Positions 33,216 to 44,734 of a stretch of DNA of 64,000 nucleotides are shown here, one piece after another. The notes below the pieces were generated by a model, which saw only the letters and a program-made list of their open reading frames with translations, searched no databases and was not told where the DNA came from. This DNA comes from Euptelea pleiosperma (taxonomy: Eukaryota; Streptophyta; Magnoliopsida; Ranunculales; Eupteleaceae). Within the stretch, counting starts at the first letter, position 1. Each line of letters opens with the position of its first letter. The stretch spans positions 21,515,190 to 21,579,189 of the forward strand of contig CM068553.1 in NCBI GenBank assembly GCA_035048495.1, read 5' to 3'. A program made the position numbers and the translations under genes.

Positions 33216-35860
33216 TGAAAGTAGGGTTTTTCCGCATCGTTGCTTACGGAAACCCTAATCTCAACACATTTGTAATTTGATCCGAATTTTAATCCTGCAA
33301 AATATGAACTTTTGTATAGGGATTCGTGTCGGATGTCGATCCGCACTCGGGATTAGTCGGATTAGCGTGAATAAGAACATAAAATAATCAAAAAATTGCC
33401 AGAATTCATGGGGATGTGAGAGTGGTAGAGTAGCTTTAAAACATCCATTTGAGCGATATCATTAACAACTAATCAACATTAACACACTGAATCAAAGCTT
33501 CATTAATTCAAAGTAAGGGAATCACATCAACTGTTTGCTTAACAAAAGTAGAATAACATCTAATTAGAAAGTAGTAAATGAGATAGATAGAGAGAGAAAG
33601 AAGAGAGAGAAATCTAGAGAGAGAAGAGAAGAAACCTAGAGAGAGAAGGTTAAGAGAGAGAAAGTGGAAGAGATCAAGAGAGAGAAAGAGAAAAGAAGAG
33701 AGAAAACTTTAAAAAGAAGAAGAATGTGGTAGATGAGAGGGAAGGATGGAGAGAGATGGATGGGCAAGAACTAGAGGAATTACCTTGAAGAATATGGGAG
33801 GAATAAGCCCGTCGGTTTGTGAACCCGCTGCCCAAGTTTGAGAGGGGATCAATGGTGCAAACATGGCGGTTGAATGAGAACAACCTTGCTGTCATGGTGC
33901 GCACAAGGAGGTGCACACCCTGTAACTTGGACGTGGTTGGATCCCATCCGGTCAAGAAGAGGAGGCGCACCTCTTGTGTTGTTGCAGGCCGTGAATATTG
34001 TGGAGGCTTGGTGGAGAATAGGGGGTGGTCCAATAGAGGAGGAACAGCAAGGGGAAGCACTTCCTTGTGCCTGCAAACCGTGGGGAAGAAGGGAGATAGA
34101 CGTCAAGGGAGGAGCAAGTCGTCTTGAGGGAGATGACGGTGGTTGAAGGTGGTGTAGCTGCAAGTGTTGCTCCAATTGTGGAGTTACAGCAACGTGGAGA
34201 GGACAAGACGGTAAAAAGAGATGGATTGAAAGGTTGATGACGAAGGAAGGAATGCTGGGCTTGTGAGAAAAGAGAAGGGGTGGCGCTAATGGAGAGCTGG
34301 CCGGAGTTGCAGGTCCAGCCAGCAGTTAAGAGATTGCCGTTGCAGGCTGTTTGTTGGCCAACAACGTGAAGAAGATGGGAGGGGCGGATGGGATTTAAGA
34401 GAAGAATAAGAAGGAGAAGATAAAGAGAATGGGGAGTGGATAGCCTGAATCTACAGGACTGGTTTAACCGGCCGGAGTTGCAGCAACTCCGGTCAGAACT
34501 CAGAAGAGATAAAAGAAGAAGAAGAAGGGGAGCAGAAGAAGAAGAAGAAGAAGAACATACCTGTAAGGGGTTGGAGGCAGCAACCACGGTGTTGCAGGTG
34601 GGGGTGCGCCCTTGAGATCGTGGAGAAGACGGTGGCTGAAAGTCCAGCACCTATGAGGTGGTGGTTGGCTACGAGGAAGAAGACGCTGCTGGTCTGGTTG
34701 GGAGGAGCGTATGATGCAGCAGCAATGGCAGCAACGTGTTGCTGGCCAAGCCAGTGGTGGAGGACGGCCAGCCCATGAAGAAGAAGAAGACGGTGGTGAA
34801 GGTGGGAAGAAGCTCGCCGGTTTTAATGGCGAGATGGTCGTTGGGGCGGTGCTTAGTGGGGGTGCGGCTTGCTGAAGGAGAGGGAACCTGCAAGGAGAAG
34901 ACTAAGAAGAAAGAGAAGAAGAAGAAGAAGAAGAAGAAGAAGAAGACGCCCACCAGTTGGCCGGCAATCCGATCGCCGGAGAAGAAGGGGCAGAGCTCAA
35001 GAAGGAGAAGGGAGATTGGGGAAGGAGAGGAGGAGAGGGGGAAAGGGGATTAGGGTTCGAACGAACCCCTATCCTTCTCCTTTTAAAGCTCCCTAAGGAA
35101 ATAGGGTATTTTTTGAAAATAAAAAAAATATGAAAAATATATATATATATATATATATATATTTTTAAGTAAAACATTACTTTTCTATGGGGAATCTCCC
35201 CATTTAGTGGACCCCCCATTTTTTAAAATTTAATTAAAATTATTTTGAAATTCACAGGGTCCACTAACTGGTCGGACAGCGGGTCGATGATGATGGGCCC
35301 GGCTACTGGCCCACATGGATTGATGCAGTCCATCGTCTCACAAGATGATGTGACAGACAATCTGATGGCGATCGGATGGATGGTGACTTGATTGGGACCC
35401 AGATTGGTAGATCGATGGATCTAGAGAGATCCAACGGTCCGATTGAAGATCCAACGGTCCGATGGAAGATCCAATGGTCAGAAAGCCAAGGGAGATGAGA
35501 TAGAGTCGATGGGCAGGAGTTCTGGGGTTAGGTCAGTAGATTCGAGGACCGAGAGATGAAGAGAGAGAGAGAATAAGGAGAGATGAGAGAGAAAGTATCA
35601 GAAAATAGAGAGAAAAGCACTGGCGGAGGGTCTGGAACCCTGGTCTTCACTGTGACCATCCTCACGCTTCTCCAGTAGAGTCGACTATCATTCTTTGCTG
35701 ACTCATGTGGCTTTAAACGCTTTGGTCCGTCTCTTGGTCATTGGCTCTCCTGCTCTCTTCGTTCTTTGGGCCATCTTTTTGGTCCTCTTATTCAGCCCAT
35801 ATTTGGCCCATATCTTCTAGTCATAGCATGTGGGCTCTTTAAGCTTTGATAATGGGCTTT
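33216..35860 (-). mobile_element. - strand Athila-type LTR, missing its U3 start
   Basis: Begins TGAAAGTAGG at 33216 (the LTR 3' end) and runs through the GAGAGA tract, a GGAGTTGCAG hairpin near 34472, a (GAA)n tract, the GGGTTCG/CGAACCC dyad at about 35053-35068, a TATA-like element, a damaged palindrome at 35091-35106 and the repeated GATCCAACGGTCC units at about 35428-35475. At 35860, about 270 bp before its natural end, it is replaced by the start of element D. Whether it is a solo LTR or part of a larger - element cannot be decided. Confidence 0.82.
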
Positions 35861-38674
35861 TGATATTCGCTCAAAAGTGCTTATTTTAAGCAATTATCCT
35901 GTTAGCGTTATTGCATTCTCCCACGTTAAAATACTCTATTTATCTACTTTTCTACGTAAGAGTCTATTTTGTTGCGTAGAACACACTTTTCTGGACGAAA
36001 TGGTATATTTGCATGCATTAAACACATTTTCGAAAGTCTAGACATGAAGTCATTCTGATAGAGTCTCATTACGCGCTTCTTCTGTCGCAGGAAACCCCGA
36101 TGGGACGATTCTCGAGACTTGTGGGCCCAAATCGATCATGAAAGCCCATTATCAAAGCTTAAAGAGCCCACATGCTATGACTAGAAGATATGGGCCAAAT
36201 ATGGGCTGAATAAGAGGACCAAAAAGCCGGTCCAAAGAACGAAGAGAGTAGGAGAGCCAATGACCAAGAGACGGACCAAAGCGTTTAAAGCCACATGAGT
36301 CAGTAAGGAATGATAGTCGACTTTACTGGAGAAGCGTGAGGATGGTCACAGTGAAGACCAGGGTTCCAGACCCTCCGCCAGTGCTTTTTTCCATTTTTTT
36401 GATACTTTTTATCTCATCTCTTCTTATTCTCTCTCTCTCTTCATCTCTCGATCCTCGAATCTACTGACTTAACCCCAGAACTCCTACCCTTCGGCTCTAT
36501 CTCATCTCCCTTAGCTTTTTGACCGTTGGATCTTCCATCGGACCGTTGGATCTTCAATCGGACCGTTGGATCTCTCTAGATCCGTCGATCTACCAATCTG
36601 GGTCCCAATCAAGTCACCATCCATCCGATCGCCATCAGAATGTCTGTCACATCATCTTGTGAGACGATGGACATCATCAGTCCATGTGGGCCAATAGCCG
36701 GGCCCATCATCATCGACCCGCTGTCCGACCAGTTAGTGGACCCCGCGAATTTCAAAAATAATTTTAATTAAATGGGGGGTCCACTAATTGGAGAGATTCC
36801 CCATAGAAAAGTAGGTTTTTACTTAAAAAAAAAAAAAAAAAAAAAATTTAAAAATTATTTTTCTTATTTTTTTTATTCAAAAAATCCCCTATTTCCATTA
36901 AAGGAAATAGGGAAGCTTTAAAAGGAGAAGGATAGGGGTTCGTTCGAACCCTAATCCCTCTCCCCTCTCCTCCTCTCCTTCCCCCTATCCTTTCCCTTCT
37001 TCCCCGCGACTTCTTTCTCCTCTTCTTCCTCTTTTCTTCTTCGTCTTCTTCACCTTTCTTCGCTGGAGTTGCAGGTTTGCAACTCCGGCCGTGCTTCTTC
37101 CTTCTTCTCTTCTCTTTCTTCTCTTCCTTCTCTTCGTTCCTCTTCCTCTCTTCCCTTTCTTCTTTCTTCTTCTCCTTCTGGTCTTCTTCTTCTTCTTCTT
37201 CTTTTCTTCTTCTCTTTTTTTTTTTTTTTCGTCCGGCCGGAGTTGCAGAACTCCGGCCGTCTCCGCCTTCTTCTTCTTCTCTTTTTTTTTTCTTCTCTCT
37301 TTGCTGCTGCACGACCGCCAGCCTCCAGCTGCACCTCCACTTGCGCCTGCAACCAACAGGCGAGTTTTTAAACTCCACCACCGCCAATCAACACCGCCTG
37401 CAACTTCTTAGGTCCGCCTGCGACCTCCTTGTTCCGCCTCTTGCCACCGCCTGCTACTGCCTGCTTCTCCCATCTTCACCACCACACCGTCAGATCTAAA
37501 ATCTTAAGCTACTGCACTCACTACCACCAGCAATTACAGCCTCCACAACCACCGGACTGCAACTTCGGCGAACTGGCGATAATCTCTCCTTGTTCTTCCC
37601 ACGGTACAGCAACTCCAGGGCGTCTCCCTTGGTCTGCAACACCGCCTGTGTGCCTCGCCTCCACACTGACTAGATACACCTCCAGCAAGGCTTCTCCATC
37701 GCAGCAACCACCCTCATCATTTTCCTCCTATCTCTCACAGCCGCCCCTCCATTGCTTTGGCAACCTCCATTGCTGCCACAGTGCAGCCCTGCGACTTTGA
37801 GCACAGACAAGTTCACCGTTGGAGCCACCACGTGCTCTCCTTTGGGTCCCATCAAGAGACCGCACTTCATCTCGTTGCTGCCCAAGGAAGGGGCAGCAAC
37901 ACCAGCAACTTCCTCCAAGATCTGGGAGGTGTCTCCACAAGCTTCATTAGTCAAGATTCCCAACCAGCAAGAACGCCATCTCCAATCTCCATCAACAGTC
38001 TAGAGAACCACTCTCTTGGATGTTGAAAGCTCCACGCCCACCAGCAACGGTTTACTCCTCAAATCTCCAAGAATTGCTGCTCCTCGCTTTCACTCGATTG
38101 GCACCTTATTTTTATCGAAAACCTCTTTTTGAGCCCATCTTCAAGGTTTGCCATCCATGGTAAGTGCTTCATGATTAGTTTTTCTTAACTTTCTCCCTCA
38201 TCCTATTTCTTTCTTTCTCTAGGTTTCTCCCTCTCTTTCTCTTTTTCTCTCTCTAGCTACTCTCTCCCTCTAACATTTTTTCACTTTTGACTTTCTCTCT
38301 CTAGGCCTATTTTCTATTTTTTTTTAGTGTTCCACTTTCTCTCTCTAGATCATTTAAATTTTATGCTTTTATCTCTTTAGACTATCCTTGATTAATGCTT
38401 TTTAGTTAGTATTTTTATCAGATTTTTTTTATTGTAAGAGACAATTTTGAATAAATGGAATTAATTTGAATATGAGTATGTTACAGTCTCTGAAAATTTT
38501 GTCATTTATGTATTCTTTATTGCGCTGATCCGACTAATCCCGAGTGCGGATCGACATCCGACACGAGCCACTATGCAAAACTGCTCATTTTACAGGTTAA
38601 AAGTTTCGGATAATTACAAATATTGTTGAGATTAGGATTTCCGTAACCAACGACGCGGAAAAATCCTACTTTCA
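35861..38674 (+). mobile_element. 5' LTR of non-autonomous element D
   Basis: TGATATTCGC at 35861 to CTACTTTCA at 38674 (2814 bp), followed by a PBS. Its first 492 bp differ from the partner 3' LTR at only three positions that I can see. It contains three GGACCGTTGGATC units (about 36522-36580), the palindrome with one mismatch at about 36888-36913, TATA-like TTTAAAA at 36917-36923, GGGTTCG-TT-CGAACCC at 36936-36951, GGAGTTGCAG hairpins near 37063 and 37236, and a GTAAGT at 38160-38165. Confidence 0.92.
36917..36951 (+). promoter_or_regulatory. putative LTR promoter core of D (TATA-like plus dyad)
   Basis: TTTAAAA sits 20-30 bases upstream of the dyad GGGTTCG-TT-CGAACCC, where a transcript start is expected. 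The same arrangement is present in every long LTR here, with TTTATAA as the TATA in F and in the fragment at 44735-46097. Confidence 0.5.
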
Positions 38675-38676
38675 AA

Positions 38677-38690
38677 TGGTGCCGCTGCCG
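38677..38690 (+). promoter_or_regulatory. primer-binding site of D, tRNA-Asp type
   Basis: TGGTGCCGCTGCCG two bases after the LTR end, with two mismatches to the tRNA-Asp complement TGGCGCCGTTGCCG. Confidence 0.75.
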
Positions 38691-40470
38691 CTCGGGTGTT
38701 CGGGAGTGCGAAAAAGGACATAAAGACGGAATTGGAAAGTTGCTGAAGCGACTAGCTGCTCAATTTGGCCAGCCCGACATTTTCGGGAAACTTTCTATTT
38801 TTTTGTTTTTAGTGATTTTTAGCAGTTTTTAATTACTATTTTTAATGCCTCGGAAGGCCGAGTGCAATTTGTAATAATTTAGGAATTTTACTGCTTTCCA
38901 AATAACTGCTAGATCTTATTCTAGGGTTTTTTAGAAACCCTAGATTAAGTGGAAATTACCAAAAAAATTAAAAAATCAAAATTCAAAAAAAATTAGGGTT
39001 TTATATTCTGCAGATTTTTAGAAATCACCAATCAAGGATTTGCGATTTTTGGAAAGATTCCAAAATCTTGAAACTCTGCTTAATTAGGGTTTCCCCTCTT
39101 AGAAGTTTCCTCTTTAGAAGAATTTCTATCTTTAGAAATCTTTCGAATTTGGAAAAGTCTGCAAAAGGAAACATCCCAAATCTAGCAGAATTTCAATTTT
39201 GAGAAATTTCCCAAAATTATAAGGGATCTCGCAATCAAATCTTTCTTGGAAGATCTCCACAGTTCGGGAAACTTTCCAATCTAGGTATTTTCCAATCTGG
39301 GAATTCCTAAATTTTAACCCATCTCGAATTTGGAAACTCATTCAAAAACTTGCCTAAATTCAATGCTTGTTCAGTGAACCCTAAAAAGGCAAGGATCTTC
39401 CAAATAGAATCCCACATACCTAGACCGTGCGCTCTAACTTTTCTGCAGGAACACGATCCAGTGTGGGTAGAGAGCGAAAGCTCAAAGAGGTGGAGTCGGG
39501 CCCAAGCCCATTAGTATACCCCTCTCTAACCCACGGAGGAGACCCCGTGGCGTGGCCCACGGGAGGTAAGTCTCTATCCTCGCCTTGAGTGCGATACAGA
39601 GCAATTTGGGTGAATCATTGCCGCTTGTCTATTTGCTTTCGCATACATATTATTCGACTTGCGTGGCGTGGCCGTTAATCAATCAACTCTAAGAAAGCAG
39701 ACCCAGCTCGAAATTGAAACTGGTGGGATTTCATCACCCACCTCATCATTCCAACTAATTAGATCCCAAGGCTCAATTTAATTAAAAAGAATCAAGAAGT
39801 AAAGCCAATTAGCCCGGTGTTCGAGGAAAAATCCACACAAAGCGAACCCGCTTAACATCCAATCGAAATAAGACCACGAGCGCGGGTCCCTGTTGTCTAA
39901 CACACCCATAAGTCCCTGCTACTCAAGTACACTGAGCTCGACGTGGCATCTTGGACTATTCGGCGGTTAGTTGCGTGTGGACTAGGAACACGCACCAACC
40001 CTAGCTTAACCCGAGGGAAAACTCTTCTTATACACTTGACCAATCCGGTTAGTCTGGGACGTACTTAAGACAGCCATTGTGCCGCACGTCTGTCTAGGCT
40101 TCGGATTGCCTTGTTGTTGACTAGAGTTAGTACTAAAGGATTCGCTCTGAAGAGTGTAGCCTGGTGAGAACCTCTGAGTGCAAACAGTTAGTCCGGCGGC
40201 TAAAAGATAAACCAGTGGTCCGCCCACTGTCATAATCTACTCTAACCCCAAAACTAACAAGATAATGCCTAAAATATATCTTGATTGTTTGTAATAGGAT
40301 TATCTGTGCTTGGTGTGCATCATTTAGAATCACTACTCCAGTGTCTCCTTTTGGCAACTTTTTGCCAAATCTTGGGCTTGCTTTTTCAAGTAGAAGCCCG
40401 GTTGGACCTCTCCTAACCTTTGACTAATTCGATCTGAGAGTCAGTCTACCGCACCCCTCTATCGCCTCTA
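38691..40470 (+). mobile_element. 5' leader of element D
   Basis: About 1.8 kb, noncoding and nearly the same as the leaders of E and F. It has the GNRA-type hairpin GAGC-GAAA-GCTC at 39472-39483, stem CCACGG/CCGTGG at 39531-39550, stem CGTGG/CCACG at 39551-39561, the donor-like AGGTAAGT at 39564-39571 and the hairpin TTTGGCAA-CTTT-TTGCCAAA at 40350-40369. An in-frame TGA near 40435 fixes the ORF start at 40471. Confidence 0.78.
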
Positions 40471-42294
40471 ATGGCAGATGAACGGCCTCTGTATGAGACC
40501 TACTACAGTTTCTGTGAGAATCGAGGTGATCACTCTCAACAATGGTATGACAATTCTGCGTATCATCATGATACTCCAGTCTCGCACACTTCTACAGGGT
40601 ATGATAATCACCGAGATTCGGAGTACAATTCTGTACTCCAAGAACTTAAAAATTCAGTCTCTGCCCTTCGTGCCGCAGTCCAGCAACCCGTGTACCATTC
40701 CCACTCTGTAGGATATTACCCTCCTATCCAGCAAGATGTCTGTACCTTTCCATCTCCAATGCAGACCTCCTATGACAACACTTATTATCCGGATAATAGG
40801 AGTCACCATAACTTTGGTTGGGAACAGTCTACCCTCTCGCAGCAACTGCCGCAGGATAATTATCCTTCCGGGTTCCATCAACCCAATGGAGAGTATGACT
40901 GGCAATACTCGCAATCCCAGTACCCGTCATATCCACAGAATGACTATTCTGATCAACAGTGGGCCCCTCAGGATTTTCAGAGTCAGCAACTAGTCCCAGA
41001 CTCCACTTTGCCTTACAACTTTCATACCCAGTCGGACTACAATCAAGAGGTGGCACCTCAGCTCCCCTTGGTTGAACTACCTCCGTTGGCTACTAACCCT
41101 GGTCTAGAGGACCTTCTCTCTAAGTACATTGCCCAGCTAGAGCACCAACAACAGCAATCTATGGAAAGCTTGGAGCAACGTCTAGTTCAATTAGAAAATG
41201 AGAGAGAGGAAGTCAACTTCACTAGTCCACCAATAGCCTATCCTGAGGAGAATGATATGGCCACTGTTTATAATGAGGAGCCGCACAATTGGACCCAGTA
41301 CCACCATTGTGAGGAAGAAATAGAAGTTGTAACCACCCCTAGATCGAGCCAGACTATTGAGGAGCCAGTGTTTCCTTCTTCGGTGCCTTTAAAAGCACCA
41401 CATCCTGAACCTACCTCAGAGCAACCTATTTCTCACTCTCCCACTGCTGCTTCTAACCTGGACCCTGAAGATGATCTTCATGACACTGAGCTGTGTCTCG
41501 ATCGTAGGATCCCAACTGTCATTGATCTACCGTTCCTCCCCACCTCCCTTGGATTGTGCAACAACAGTGATAAACCCGATTCTCAATCTTTGGTGCCCTT
41601 AACAGCACCAACTTCTAGACCGAGCACAGAGGAACTCAGTTCCATCTCTATCTCTGATAATTCTCTCTCTGCTCTGAATGCAGACATTCCTACTGATGAG
41701 CCATGTCTAGAAAATGGGCCTCCCGCTGTCCTGGACCTACCGATCCCCACCGAGGAGGGACATATTGAGTGTAGGGATTGGAACATCCCTATCACATTAG
41801 GAAACATCGAGAAAGAAGTCAACAGTTTTCACCTATCACCCTACGTCGATATTATCGATGACCCGTGTGCCGTAGCGAGTCTAATTCAGGACTCTCCCGA
41901 AGATAAATTATCCAAGTGTCAAGAACACTTTGAGTCTGACTTCATCTCGGAGTCCAACGTTTCTGGTATTACTGATCTGCAGGAGTCTGCTCCATTCAGA
42001 TACATTCCCGCAAAACTCAATGAGTTTGCGGCTCTGCTAACCACGGTCAGAGAACCCACTAGTACTCCCCTCTCAGTCTTTACTGAGAAGCTTCTATCCC
42101 TCCCCGCTGAATTAAATGTTTTTGCGGGTCTGCTCAAAGAAACCACTCCTACTCTCCTCTCAATCTTTACTGAGAAGCTTCGATCCCTCCCAGATCAACT
42201 CCGTACTTTTATCGGTTTGCTCAATGCCCTTCTCTCAGTTTACACTGAGAAAGACCTGTTCTACACAGGTATACCTAGACAAGGGATAGGATAG
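40471..42294 (+). CDS. intact non-autonomous Athila-type Gag/protease-remnant protein (607 aa)
   Basis: A single open frame with start fixed by an upstream in-frame stop. Against the F polyprotein it aligns as a set of retained pieces. MADERPLYETY matches [11 protein letters not shown] at the Gag start. The whole capsid core is then skipped and HSQQWYDNSAYHHDTP resumes at the NSQHW region. The CCHC knuckle is missing, and the Gln/Tyr-rich region (about residues 75-200) and coiled-coil-like QQQQSMESLEQRLVQLENE (about 225-250) are kept. After acidic Pro/Ser repeats only the C-terminal protease piece remains (PTVIDLPFLP; HIECRDWNIPITLGN), without the DLGAS site. RT, RNase H and integrase are absent. 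The end carries three FTEKLxSLP-type modules and YTGIPRQGIG. The intact frame contrasts with broken relatives at 2439 and 27456. A role as a Gag partner or competitor is inference. Confidence 0.85.
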   Translation: MADERPLYETYYSFCENRGDHSQQWYDNSAYHHDTPVSHTSTGYDNHRDSEYNSVLQELKNSVSALRAAVQQPVYHSHSVGYYPPIQQDVCTFPSPMQTSYDNTYYPDNRSHHNFGWEQSTLSQQLPQDNYPSGFHQPNGEYDWQYSQSQYPSYPQNDYSDQQWAPQDFQSQQLVPDSTLPYNFHTQSDYNQEVAPQLPLVELPPLATNPGLEDLLSKYIAQLEHQQQQSMESLEQRLVQLENEREEVNFTSPPIAYPEENDMATVYNEEPHNWTQYHHCEEEIEVVTTPRSSQTIEEPVFPSSVPLKAPHPEPTSEQPISHSPTAASNLDPEDDLHDTELCLDRRIPTVIDLPFLPTSLGLCNNSDKPDSQSLVPLTAPTSRPSTEELSSISISDNSLSALNADIPTDEPCLENGPPAVLDLPIPTEEGHIECRDWNIPITLGNIEKEVNSFHLSPYVDIIDDPCAVASLIQDSPEDKLSKCQEHFESDFISESNVSGITDLQESAPFRYIPAKLNEFAALLTTVREPTSTPLSVFTEKLLSLPAELNVFAGLLKETTPTLLSIFTEKLRSLPDQLRTFIGLLNALLSVYTEKDLFYTGIPRQGIG

Positions 42295-44230
42295 TTGTCT
42301 CCGTTCCACCTTAGGTGTCAGGAAGACTGCAGATTCACTCAGTCTCCATGAGTTTTATCCTGGTTGGGGGTACTTGATATACCCCCATCATGTCTGGCTG
42401 AAGACGTAAAACTTAGCGCTTTCGGAAAGGCAATTCCGGTATTCCTAGAGTACATGAGTCTCATGCATTTGTGATTATTGTTATATCTCTGAAAATGCAG
42501 GTACATTCATTCTCCCAATCATCAGGTATCACACACTGTCGAGTTTTTGCCGACTTGGTAACATCCTTCCTGAATCTTTGCATCATCATCATTGATTTGT
42601 TATCATTTTATGTCCCGGTCATGAGCACCGAGGACGGTGCTATATTTTGGTTGGGGGTGGGTATTTACCAAAACTCATGTATTCCTTTTGATAAATATAT
42701 AAAAAAAAAAAAAAAAAAAAAAGAAGGTTGTTTTTGGGGTGATTTCCGATGTTCTTCAAAAGTTTTCTAGAATTTCAAAAATGTGTCAAATACCCTGACT
42801 TTGATTAGCTGAAAACCTCCGTTAAGTCAGTCAATTTTTGTTTAAGGTTAGCTTTGAGTCAAGTCAAGCGTGGCTACAGCAGGTTTGAAAACTCAGAAAA
42901 ACTCAGATTTGGCACAATTGTACACTATCAACATCAGAGTCATCCTAAGTTTTGAAACTCTAGAGATCCTGTGAGAATAATTGTGGAGACCTAACCCAGT
43001 GAGCTTTCGAGCCTTTAATCATTTCAGAGAGTTACACAATAATCCTGAGTCAATGGATGACTCACTATTCTTCATGCCCGCAATATTCGTTGAGAGGTCT
43101 CATTATCTTTTGCTTCGATCATGGAACTCAGAACGACATCAACATTGGATTACTACGACAGAACCTTCTTCGTATCCAGTCAAGACAGTATACATGATAG
43201 TGCAAACCCTAGAAAATGATTTAGGCCATTTTTTCTGAACCATTCAGCCTTTTTACTCACCTGAATTATACTTCACTAGAAACCCCTTGAACCCTTCTAT
43301 AAAAGCCTTTTCTTTGTAAGCCCATTAACCAAAAACCCAGTTCAGCTACAAAGTGTTACTAGCTACCCTACTTTTGAGAAGGATAAAAAAATAACTGATG
43401 TGGGTGTACCGTGAAAAGAAAAGTAAAGAAGAAAAATCAAAAGGAAAAGAAAGTGGTTCAAACTGAAAACAAAATATGGAAAGAAAGTATGAAAAAGTGC
43501 TGAGCAGTCTCAGAAATATCAAGAACAAGAGAAAAATATGAAAAAAGGAAAAAGAACCAGATAATGGTGTTACGTCGCAGGAAAAATGCAAGAAAATGAC
43601 AATATCCTCTCAAGATCTTTGAAATCCTGTATCCCTTTATCTCTCTACACCTGACCTAAGCCTCATTACAACCCAGGAAAGTCCTACTTGATTCTAGGAT
43701 AGTACGATCATAAAATGTGGAGATTGGAGAAAGAGAAGCTATAGAGTTTGATCTGACGTTCCCGAGTGAAGTGGTATTCCAATCATGAGATCTTCTTCTG
43801 TTAAAGATGTCCTTCCTTCAAATAATACATATGTGAGATCTTTGCTTTCATATATCAACACATCTCCTCACATATAAATTGAGAGAAAAGAAGAAAACCC
43901 TTCTTGTGTGATTCTATTCTGAGTGCTAAACATGTGAGATTTGAGGTCAAGGCATAAAAACTTAGAGGTGATCTGAAAATCTTTACTGTCGGATGATGAG
44001 AATGTTGAGCACACACACACACAGAGTCTGACTATTCTGGGTCATGATTATCAGTCTGTAGTCTTGCCAAGACTCTCCAACTCTTCGCTAGCACATAACT
44101 GTTTTTGCATCCATTCAATGATTTGACGAACGGTGTTTTCCCGGAGCTAATATGAAAAAGTGTGCAGCATGTGCAGAGCCCTTTTAAGCTCACTTATTTC
44201 GCACTAATTGCCAAGGATTGGCAATATGCT
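42295..44230 (+). mobile_element. 3' untranslated region of element D
   Basis: About 1.9 kb, noncoding and collinear with those of C and F. It contains the CACTCAGTCTCC block, the GGGGGTACTTGATATACCCCC dyad (about 42366-42386), an A run at about 42700-42721, a CA repeat near 44011-44022 and the hairpin ATTGCCAA-GGA-TTGGCAAT at 44207-44225. Confidence 0.75.
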
Positions 44231-44242
44231 GGTTGGGGGTTG
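44231..44242 (+). promoter_or_regulatory. polypurine-like tract of D
   Basis: GGTTGGGGGTTG abuts the 3' LTR start at 44243. Confidence 0.82.
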
Positions 44243-44734
44243 TGATATTCGCTCAAAAGTGCTTATTTTAAGCAATTATCCTGTTAGCGTTATTGCATTC
44301 TCCCACGTTAAAATACTCTATTTATCTACTTTTCTACGTAAGAGTCTATTTTGTTGCGTAGAACACACTTTTCTGGACGAAATGGTATATTTGCATGCAT
44401 TAAACACATTTTCGAAAGTCTAGACATGAAGTCATTCTGATAGAGTCTCATTACGCGCTTCTTCTGTCGCAGGAAACCCCGATGGGACGATTCTCGAGAC
44501 TTGTGGGCCCAAATCGATCATGAAAGCCCATTATCAAAGCTTAAATAGCCCACATGCTATGACTAGAAGATATGGGCCAAATATGGGCTGAATAAGAGGA
44601 CCAAAAAGCCGGCCCAAAGAACGAAGAGAGCAGGAGAGCCAATGACCAAGAGACGGACCAAAGCGTTTAAAGCCACATGAGTCAGTAAGGAATGATAGTC
44701 GACTTTACTGGAGAAGCGTGAGGATGGTCACAGA
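44243..44734 (+). mobile_element. 3' LTR of element D, truncated
   Basis: The first 492 bp of the LTR, nearly identical to 35861-36352. It stops at GTCACAG, after which an antisense LTR fragment follows instead of TGAAGACCAGGG. D therefore has no right-hand target duplication. Confidence 0.88.

Noticed and set aside
33216..35860. Calling the - LTR a solo LTR
   Set aside because: Its right end is missing, so no target duplication can be tested. GCTTT at 35856-35860 could be the duplication of D, but D has lost its right end as well.
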